A stretch of DNA of 26,094 bases from a virus. Both the position numbers and the translations under genes were made by a program. Below the pieces are notes generated by a model. It saw only the letters and a list, made by a program, of their open reading frames with translations. It was not told the origin of the DNA and searched no databases. Below, one piece after another: positions 11,651-16,998 of this stretch (positions are counted from its first letter, which is position 1; every line of letters starts with the position of its first letter). The DNA lies in the IMG/VR virus record IMGVR_UViG_3300037247_001285, positions 1-26,094 of that record; one strand, given 5' to 3'.

Positions 11651-12040
11651 ATGACACTATTACAATTATTGAAACAACAAGGTAAAGCGTTGGTGATTAA
11701 AGGCGCTCAAGGGAGCGGTAAAACACTACTAGCAACGCAATTGGCAAAAGCCGAAGGCGTATATTCTAATGACCATATCGAGCAGGTTTTTGGAAAAAAT
11801 ACATTTAACCACTGGTTAAACGAGTTGCCAGACGTGGTAATTGTGGAAGGAGCGCCAAAACCTAAACATATCGACGTAATTAAATCAATGATTGCGAATG
11901 ACAAAATAACCCATAATCGTAAGGGGAAGGAGCCGGTAGAAGTAAAAACACCGATGTTTGTTTTCTGCACAAGTGACCCGGAACTTCTTAATTTTGGAGC
12001 GCAAGATCGTCGGTTCTACGTGCTTGAACTAGATGCATGA
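11651..12040 (+). CDS. Minimal SF3/AAA-like P-loop ATPase, 129 aa
   Basis: Contains a Walker A loop GAQGSGKT (about 19-26), a Walker B-like strand DVVIVEG, a sensor strand MFVFCTSD and a final DRRFYVLEL box. The order matches superfamily 3 phage helicases, but the protein is a bare core without origin-binding or primase domains. It may be an oligomeric ATPase that assists or interferes with the phage or host helicase. The ATG at 11651 has GAGGTG upstream and starts next to the fold; the longer frame from 11606 is less likely. It lies in the right cassette block, probably as its own cassette. Confidence 0.65.
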   Translation: MTLLQLLKQQGKALVIKGAQGSGKTLLATQLAKAEGVYSNDHIEQVFGKNTFNHWLNELPDVVIVEGAPKPKHIDVIKSMIANDKITHNRKGKEPVEVKTPMFVFCTSDPELLNFGAQDRRFYVLELDA

Positions 12041-12070
12041 CGAATTTAGTTATGGGCCAACGGAGGTACG

Positions 12071-12286
12071 ATGGCAACAGCAAATGTGGTCTTTAAAATT
12101 ACAGCTGACAGTGCCCCAGCACGATATGGCTTCTGGTTCGCGAAGGCAAGCATAAGAGTTGCAAGCGGAACTCCTACACCATTTCACCAAATTATGGTGA
12201 ATGCAGGTTTGTGGAAGCGTCGCTTTGTGCCGCCTAACGCACTTAATAAGTGGTCGCCACGTTTTTGTGGCGATCCAAGCCGATAG
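12071..12286 (+). CDS. Right-array cassette: basic hypothetical protein, 71 aa
   Basis: A basic protein beginning MATANVVFKITADSA, with likely beta strands and a W-K-R-R-F-V-P-P region near 50. The ATG at 12071 follows GGAGG by 4 nt and a core-like GTTATGG by 15 nt, the same core-SD-ATG order as in other cassettes. The last 16 codons run into attC site beta, so the native end of the protein probably comes from the site itself. No family recognised. Similar attC-encoded C-terminal tails occur in ordinary integron cassettes. Confidence 0.55.
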   Translation: MATANVVFKITADSAPARYGFWFAKASIRVASGTPTPFHQIMVNAGLWKRRFVPPNALNKWSPRFCGDPSR

Positions 12287-12310
12287 GCGGCCTTAATTTA
12301 TTTGTTATGC
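12232..12310 (-). repeat. attC-like site beta
   Basis: On the minus strand, R'' GCATAAC (12310-12304) and R' GTTAGGC (12238-12232) enclose a strong stem. GGATCGCCAC pairs with GTGGCGACC, so the R''-proximal arm has one extra base, giving minus polarity. It separates cassettes R2 and R3. Confidence 0.65.
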
Positions 12311-12332
12311 CTTTTTAGGCAGGAAATTAAAA

Positions 12333-12512
12333 ATGGAAACATATATTTTAGTTAGTTTTTGGATGATGATAATTGGATTTGTATTGAAGATACTTATAAC
12401 CGCATTCTCGACACACCCGAGAGAACAAACGTACTCAATTGGGCTTGATGTAGCTGACGCGATAATTAAAATTCCTTTTTTCTTGTGGGCTGCATATTTA
12501 TTGTGGGCATAA
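12333..12512 (+). CDS. Cassette R2: small membrane protein, 59 aa
   Basis: METYILVSFWMMIIGFVLKI opens a first transmembrane helix. A polar loop with T-H-P-R-E-Q follows, then a second hydrophobic segment (IPFFLWAAYLLWA) ends the protein. It should span the inner membrane twice. It fills the cassette exactly: the core GTTATGC (12304-12310), AGGA, the ATG, and a TAA stop inside the next core GCATAAC (12507-12513). This fit strongly supports the gene despite its size. Small membrane cassettes in phages may block superinfection or defence systems, but no function can be assigned. Confidence 0.65.
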   Translation: METYILVSFWMMIIGFVLKILITAFSTHPREQTYSIGLDVADAIIKIPFFLWAAYLLWA

Positions 12513-12582
12513 CGTGGAAGCTAACCGGAGAACGGAATGAGCGAAGCGAACGAAGTGAGTCCGGTTGAGCGTGTTGTTATGC
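12507..12582 (-). repeat. attC-like site alpha
   Basis: Minus-strand R'' GCATAAC (12582-12576), spacer AACAC, L'' GCTCAACCGG, a loop with CTTCGTTCGCTTCGCTC, L' CCGGTTAGC and R' GTTATGC (12513-12507). The extra C in L'' fixes the polarity as minus. R''-spacer-L'' and loop closely resemble left-array sites A and D. Confidence 0.85.
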
Positions 12583-13112
12583 CGTGTGTTGCTGTTCTGT
12601 GTTGTGCAACAAATAGTATTTATAAAACGATGCCGGAGGTTGATGCGTATGATATTACGCGGAATGTGCTTACATACCCAGGTGGGTTGCCGGTAGTAGC
12701 GCACCCACCTTGTAGAGCATGGAGCGCATACACTCGGCACCAGGCTAAACCTGAACCAGGCGAAGCTGAACTGGGATTATGGTGCGCGGATAAGTTGCGA
12801 GAATGTGGCGGCGTGTTAGAACATCCGGCGCACTCTCATTTATTTGAAGCAGCAGGGATGCCAAAGCCAGGCGAAGAACACTCGGAACTTAAAACGGTTT
12901 CTGTGTGGCAAGCATGGTGGGGATACCCAATGCGAAAAGCTACATGGCTTTGCTTTAGCAAAATAAATACGATGGATTTAGATTTTCCATTTTTACTACG
13001 TGCGCCTGGTGCAGATCGGAGAAGACAACAGCTTATGAGTAAACACGAAAGAGCCGCAACTTGCCCGGATCTAGCGCGATGGTTGGTAGATGCTGCGATG
13101 TTAGCGGCATAA
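12579..13112 (+). CDS. Cassette R1: HPPC-motif protein (methyltransferase-like)
   Basis: A 177-residue protein with V-V-A-H-P-P-C-R-A-W-S near 45 and GGVLEHPAHSHLFEAAGMP near 85. The Pro-Cys after a hydrophobic strand and the later E-H-P recall the PC and ENV motifs of cytosine-5 methyltransferases. No clear SAM-binding F-x-G-x-G is present, so activity is uncertain. Related proteins occur as phage hypotheticals. The start lies inside core GTTATGC (12576-12582) and the TAA inside core GCATAAC (13107-13113), so the gene spans its cassette. It is adjacent to attI_R. The frame extends upstream to 12537 only through attC sequence. Confidence 0.65.
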   Translation: MPCVAVLCCATNSIYKTMPEVDAYDITRNVLTYPGGLPVVAHPPCRAWSAYTRHQAKPEPGEAELGLWCADKLRECGGVLEHPAHSHLFEAAGMPKPGEEHSELKTVSVWQAWWGYPMRKATWLCFSKINTMDLDFPFLLRAPGADRRRQQLMSKHERAATCPDLARWLVDAAMLAA

Positions 13113-13150
13113 CAGATATTGATAGGCATTCAGGCAAATATACACAACCA
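13107..13150 (-). repeat. attI-like site, right copy (attI_R)
   Basis: GCATAAC (13107-13113) followed by a 37-bp stretch matching the reverse complement of 4134-4177 with 2 mismatches over 44 bp. It lies between the last right-array gene and the primase start, so it is placed as attI_L is relative to intI. No integrase gene is adjacent, so IntI from 3160-4134 would act in trans. Confidence 0.8.
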
Positions 13151-13174
13151 CTAATAATAACAAGGGGTTAAAGG

Positions 13175-15013
13175 TTGACTGAATTTCAGGCGCATTACGA
13201 AGATAACGCGGTTTTTCACCAGCACGGTGAATATGATGCTGAGTTTCCGATTATTTTTGTTACTGAAGATAATTTTGCCAAAGAGCTGCATGAGTTTATG
13301 GGCTGGATGGTGGTGTTTGTTGCCAGTCCGAGCAGTGACCTGGCAAAGGTGCTTAATTGGCACAATGGCCAATATCCTGATGCGCATTTGTTGCTGGCTG
13401 GCAACCTTGAGACTAAAGACAGTATTCGGTTTTATAAAAAGCTGGCCAAGCAATTTGGTGCAGATACTATTTTTCCCAGCTTTAAGTTTCCTAACGATAA
13501 GCTCAAATTTCTTGAACGTGATGGTGCAGTTTTATCGGCTGCTGATATTGAGGGGATGTCTGACGATGAGAAGATCGCTTGTATAAGGGTTGCAGTTAAA
13601 TCTTCATTTCGACACATGATGATCGAGCAGGCGGGTGTGGCGGTTAAGCGATCTATTCTCAAGCAGGTGAAGAAAAAGGAAAGGCTACTAGCTGCACCGC
13701 CGCCGATCCCCGCGCCCCCCGCTGAAGACGACGGCAGCGTCATAAATCCTGGTGCTGATTTTACGTTGCAGGCCTTGTTGCGTGATTTTGTTGTGTTACA
13801 TGGCCATGGCAGTGGGGTGTTCGATGATCGGCGCTGTGAGTTTATGAGTGTGACTGATTTTCGTAACAGTGTGGGGCGCAAGGCTGCTGATGAGTTTTTT
13901 AATTCGCCTTATCGCAAGGTTATATTCCGGCGTAATGTTGTTTTTGATCCGACGATTAAGAAGACACCGGTTGGTTTTGTTAATTTATACCGTGGCATTA
14001 AGTTAAAGCCAGAGAAAGGGGAGTGTAAGCGCCTGTTGGATATTCTGTTTCATTTGTGTGAAAGAAACGATGAAGTGTTCCAGTGGGTGTTGAGTTGGAT
14101 TGCTTATCCCTTGCAGCATCCCGGTGCAAAGCTGATGACGGCTGTGGTTATTCATGGGCGTGAGGGTGCTGGTAAAAATTTATTCTGGACAGCTATTCAG
14201 CGAATATATGGTGAGTATGCAACCATTATTTCTCAGAAAAATCTGGAAAGTGGTTTCAACGGATGGGCTAGTCGCAAGTTGTTCATTGTTGGCAATGAGG
14301 TAATTAGTCGGCAGGAAATGTTTCATGTTAAGGGTGCGATGAAGGATTATATTACCGGCGATGTGTGGTACATCAATGAGAAGAATATTGCTGAGCGTAT
14401 TGAGGCCAATCGTGCCAATTTTACTTTCTTTAGTAACTTTCTGCAGCCGGTGGCGCCAGATAAAGATGATCGACGTTACCTGGTGCTGTGGACACCACCA
14501 AAGCAAAGCAAGGAATATTATAAGGCTGTGGCTAACGAACGTGATAATGGGGGTACTGAGGCTTTGTACCATTACCTGCTGAATTATGATCTAGGTGATT
14601 TTAATGAATACACAGAGCCATTGATGACTGAAGCCAAGATGGATCTGGTTGAGCTATCAATGAAAAGTGATGAGCGGTTTGTTGAGAAGTGGCTTAATGA
14701 GGATCTTTCTGTACCGCTGATCCCTGTGTTGACTTCTGAGCTATATCGTGCCTATAAGTTTTGGTGTCGGTGTGAGGGCGAAAAGTTTTTTGTGAGTGCG
14801 ACTGAATTTGGTACGTTATTAAACAAGCATGAGTTGGTGGATAAAAAGCCGGATCAACGATATTACCGTGGTCTGAATAAGCTGAAGGGAACATTTGCTG
14901 TTCCTTACGGTAGTGAGCCCGAAGAAGATAAGGCAATGGCCAACTGGTTGGGTAGTTGTAATGATGATTTTGCTGTTGGGTTTAGTGAATGGACGGGTGA
15001 CGCACGTGATTAA
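13175..15013 (+). CDS. Phage primase/helicase (Toprim-like N-terminus, SF3 helicase)
   Basis: A 612-residue replication protein. Residues about 25-105 look like a Toprim-type fold (IIFVTEDNFA, VVFVASPSSDLAKVL, AHLLLAGNLETKD), though the acidic D-x-D pair expected after the second strand is missing. A Pro-rich linker follows at about 174-184. The SF3 helicase core has Walker A GREGAGKN (328-335), Walker B KLFIVGNEV (368-376) and motif C ending in DDRR (about 415-434), like P4/NrS-1-type (DUF5906) proteins. It should unwind the origin, which probably lies directly downstream (15025-15281). TTG is the likely start, with AAGGGG and AAAGG upstream. It is the first gene after attI_R. Confidence 0.85.
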   Translation: MTEFQAHYEDNAVFHQHGEYDAEFPIIFVTEDNFAKELHEFMGWMVVFVASPSSDLAKVLNWHNGQYPDAHLLLAGNLETKDSIRFYKKLAKQFGADTIFPSFKFPNDKLKFLERDGAVLSAADIEGMSDDEKIACIRVAVKSSFRHMMIEQAGVAVKRSILKQVKKKERLLAAPPPIPAPPAEDDGSVINPGADFTLQALLRDFVVLHGHGSGVFDDRRCEFMSVTDFRNSVGRKAADEFFNSPYRKVIFRRNVVFDPTIKKTPVGFVNLYRGIKLKPEKGECKRLLDILFHLCERNDEVFQWVLSWIAYPLQHPGAKLMTAVVIHGREGAGKNLFWTAIQRIYGEYATIISQKNLESGFNGWASRKLFIVGNEVISRQEMFHVKGAMKDYITGDVWYINEKNIAERIEANRANFTFFSNFLQPVAPDKDDRRYLVLWTPPKQSKEYYKAVANERDNGGTEALYHYLLNYDLGDFNEYTEPLMTEAKMDLVELSMKSDERFVEKWLNEDLSVPLIPVLTSELYRAYKFWCRCEGEKFFVSATEFGTLLNKHELVDKKPDQRYYRGLNKLKGTFAVPYGSEPEEDKAMANWLGSCNDDFAVGFSEWTGDARD

Positions 15014-15024
15014 GGTTGATAACT

Positions 15025-15281
15025 GTCTAGGGTGCCGAGGGTTGTGTCTAGGGTTATTTTACAACCCTAGACAGTTATTCCCTATTGTTTTCATTGGGTT
15101 AGTGCGTGTGTCTAGGGTGCCGAGGGTTATAACGTAAAGTGCGTTACGTACGCACGCACGCGCGCGTGTATGTCAAATATATACATATACCCTCGGCACC
15201 CTAGACAAGTAAGTTAAGTAAATGATTTTAATAACAGAATTCTGTCTAGGGTAGGGTCGACATGCCCTCGGCACCCTAGAC
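15025..15281. other. Probable replication origin with 17-bp iterons
   Basis: GTCTAGGGTGCCGAGGG occurs at 15025-15041 and 15110-15126, and its exact reverse complement at 15190-15206 and 15265-15281. Half-sites GTCTAGGGT occur at 15046, 15064-15072 (inverted) and 15244. Between them lie a 29-nt alternating pyrimidine-purine tract (15145-15173) and an AT-rich stretch (about 15174-15189). No ORF occupies 15014-15312. Iterons, an unwinding-prone centre and the adjacent SF3 helicase gene together suggest the phage origin. It may also be a regulatory binding array. Confidence 0.7.
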
Positions 15282-15315
15282 AGGGCTGATATAACAATAA
15301 AAACAGGGGGATGTG

Positions 15316-15699
15316 ATGATTGAGTGGGTTGATGAAGATCTTATTTTGTGGGGTAACTACTTCCGTGATGGTGATGAGTTGGGTTATCCAAAAATGACTA
15401 CTGAGGCTCGAATGAAAGAGGGTGGTTTTAATAATGACAACAAAGGTAAGCAATCTGTTGATCCTTATGTGCCAAATGATATTGAAACTACAGAAAATCA
15501 TGTATTGGCGATGCCACATGAACTAATTGCTGTTGCCCAGGTGGCCTACATGACGGGTGGTAGCCGTGAACGTCAGGCGCGAACATTATCACGGCGATTA
15601 AAGCGCCGTGTGTCACGTCGAAATTACTGTAATATGTTGGACAATCTACATCACCGGATAGAGGCGCGGGCTGAAGTGTTAAATCAGGTAAAAAAATAG
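15316..15699 (+). CDS. Antiterminator Q-like late regulator
   Basis: A 127-residue protein starting with IEWVDEDLILWGNYF and D-E-L-G-Y-P, the W-G and L-G-Y signature of the phage antitermination protein Q family. A middle segment with A-Q-V-A-Y-M-T-G-G-S-R-E-R follows, then a basic C-terminal helix (LSRRLKRRVSRRNYC) suited to DNA or RNA polymerase contact. It lies just upstream of a strong promoter and immediate terminator (15700-15804), exactly the lambda Q-PR'-tR' order. ATG 15316 with GGGGG upstream is preferred; a GTG at 15313 is in frame. It should switch on the late genes. Confidence 0.7.
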   Translation: MIEWVDEDLILWGNYFRDGDELGYPKMTTEARMKEGGFNNDNKGKQSVDPYVPNDIETTENHVLAMPHELIAVAQVAYMTGGSRERQARTLSRRLKRRVSRRNYCNMLDNLHHRIEARAEVLNQVKK

Positions 15700-15729
15700 T
15701 TGACAATTGCGCCCAAAAAAGTGTATAAA
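15700..15729 (+). promoter_or_regulatory. Late promoter (PR'-like)
   Basis: TTGACA (15700-15705), 18 bp, TATAAA (15724-15729), close to sigma-70 consensus. The -35 overlaps the Q-like gene stop. With a terminator about 50 nt beyond the predicted start, it should make a short constitutive leader RNA until Q acts. Confidence 0.75.
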
Positions 15730-15780
15730 TACACCCAAGCTGCACCAGTTGTCATTCAGTAGCAAATAAACAAGATAAAG

Positions 15781-15804
15781 CCTGCGAATCTCGCGGGTTT
15801 TTTT
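15781..15804 (+). terminator. Leader terminator tR'-like
   Basis: CCTGCGA (15781-15787) pairs with TCGCGGG (15791-15797) with one G-T pair, a 3-nt loop and seven T residues (15798-15804). It lies between the late promoter and the first late gene and is the expected target of Q antitermination. Confidence 0.75.
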
Positions 15805-15816
15805 GTGGGCAATAGC

Positions 15817-16392
15817 ATGGCCGGATTTGAATTAGATGTCCGCAGCGATATCCACAAACTGACAAAGTATCTATCCAAGGTTGAGCGCAAAGTGTTGCTT
15901 AAAGTTAAAAGGCGCTCACTGAACAAGACAGGGATAACAGTCAACAAAGAATTGGTCAGACGTATCAGGTTACAAACGAAACTACCAGCCAAACGCATTA
16001 AGAAAAAACTATTGATACGCAAGGCGCGTGGCAAGTCTTTCGAATGGTCTATTGAAGGATTGCGTGGTGTCACTAACATCATCGAATGGGTGCCAGCATC
16101 AAAACAGGTAGTTGGTGCTTTTCGCAAGAAACAGGGCGTAAGATCCCGTGCATGGGGTAAACGCAAAACCTATCCTGGATCATTTATCGGCAGAGGGCAG
16201 AACAGCGGTAAGCTGCTGGTGTTCATACGTGATTCATCAAGCCCCAGTGGAGTAAAAGACGTACGCGGCCCCAGTGTAAAAAGAACATTCATCCAGGTAA
16301 TAGTCGGCATGAAATCAGTTGCCGAGCGTAGATTTGTGAAGGTGTTTGCACAGGAATTAAATTTTGAATTACGGAAACTGCGCGCTGTATAA
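15817..16392 (+). CDS. Prophage minor tail protein Z-like
   Basis: A 191-residue very basic protein, with an N-terminal helix L-T-K-Y-L-S-K-V-E-R-K, the S-L-N-K-T-G-x-x-V-N-K turn, and R-R-I-R-L-Q-T-K-L-P-A-K-R-I-K-K-K typical of lambda gpZ-like minor tail proteins. These help finish the tail end that joins the head or protect the DNA end. The family often sits just upstream of terminase in related phages, as here. I chose the ATG at 15817; a GTG at 15805 is in frame. First gene of the late operon. Confidence 0.75.
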   Translation: MAGFELDVRSDIHKLTKYLSKVERKVLLKVKRRSLNKTGITVNKELVRRIRLQTKLPAKRIKKKLLIRKARGKSFEWSIEGLRGVTNIIEWVPASKQVVGAFRKKQGVRSRAWGKRKTYPGSFIGRGQNSGKLLVFIRDSSSPSGVKDVRGPSVKRTFIQVIVGMKSVAERRFVKVFAQELNFELRKLRAV

Positions 16393-16503
16393 AATTGGTA
16401 GGTTCTTTCAGGGAGTTGTAGCCCCAGGGGCTCGCAGCTGCGTGGTTTTTTAGTGTTTTTTGGGTTCTATAGGCTCGGCATCAGGTTGTTATGGTTACTA
16501 TGA
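16393..16503. other. Gap before terminase with palindromes; candidate cos region
   Basis: This 111-bp gap contains AGCCCCAGGGGCT (16420-16432), GCAGCTGC (16434-16441) and a following T-rich stretch. A cos site often lies directly upstream of the small terminase gene, and short palindromes near it would fit. It could also be a weak terminator. No direct evidence of cleavage is visible. Confidence 0.3.
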
Positions 16504-16998
16504 ATGGACAACAAACAACTACAAGTTGTTGATATTAATGATCGTTTTTACTGGTCACTGAGTCAGCTACAAAAAGCCTTCGGTTCTTCCCGAGAGACAA
16601 TCAGTAAGCGTTTACACGCTGCTGGGGTGCTGGCAGCTAAGCAACGGAAAGGGCACGATGTGTTTTATATCGGCGAGGCTGCACAGGCTATTTTAGCTGT
16701 TGATATTCAGGCCGCCGGCCACGTAAAAGATCCAGACTTATTAGCATCTAAAGATCGGCTGGATTGGTACAAAGGGGCCAATGAGAAAAACAAGTTTTTG
16801 CGTGAAGCTGGCGAACTGGTTCGGCGTAATGATGTGTTACAGGAATTTGCTGCTGTAGTGAAAATCTGTGTGCGCATACTTGATACATTACCGGACATAC
16901 TTGAAATGAAATGCGCATTGCATCCAGACACTATCAGTTTGATTGAGGCTGAATGCGATAGTGCCAGGGACAATCTAGCGCAAAAGCTGTCCGAGTAA
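16504..16998 (+). CDS. Terminase small subunit (Nu1/DUF1441-like)
   Basis: A 164-residue DNA-packaging protein. The N-terminal part (about 12-58) is a winged-helix DNA-binding domain (WSLSQLQKAFGSSRETISKRLHAAGV ... VFYIGEAAQAI). A helical dimerisation and large-subunit-contact part follows (about 80-164). It should recognise the packaging site and recruit the large subunit. The stop overlaps the next start (TAATG), a usual terS-terL coupling. Length and order are right for the lambda Nu1/DUF1441 group. Confidence 0.8.
   Translation: MDNKQLQVVDINDRFYWSLSQLQKAFGSSRETISKRLHAAGVLAAKQRKGHDVFYIGEAAQAILAVDIQAAGHVKDPDLLASKDRLDWYKGANEKNKFLREAGELVRRNDVLQEFAAVVKICVRILDTLPDILEMKCALHPDTISLIEAECDSARDNLAQKLSE

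Larger units (their letters stand above)
11226..13113. mobile_element. Right integron cassette array
   Basis: A block of five to six small plus-strand genes bounded by an attI-like copy at 13107-13150. Two clear attC-like sites (12507-12582 and 12232-12310) delimit cassettes 12514-13112 and 12239-12513. Further core-like heptamers at 11226 (GTTATGC), 11581 (CCATAAC) and 12049 (GTTATGG) suggest more cassettes, but their partner halves are not clear. Site polarity is minus, pointing away from attI_R, whereas all ORFs read towards attI_R. This mirrors the left array. Confidence 0.65.

Noticed and set aside
11905-12055. Possible attC between the mini ATPase gene and the 12071 gene (right core GTTATGG at 12049)
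   Set aside because: Only the right core is convincing. The best left half (AAATAAC near 11904) lies within the ATPase gene and pairs poorly.
15025-15281. CRISPR array as explanation of the repeats
   Set aside because: Repeats are only 17 bp, occur in both orientations with unequal spacing, and no cas gene is present. Iterons fit better.
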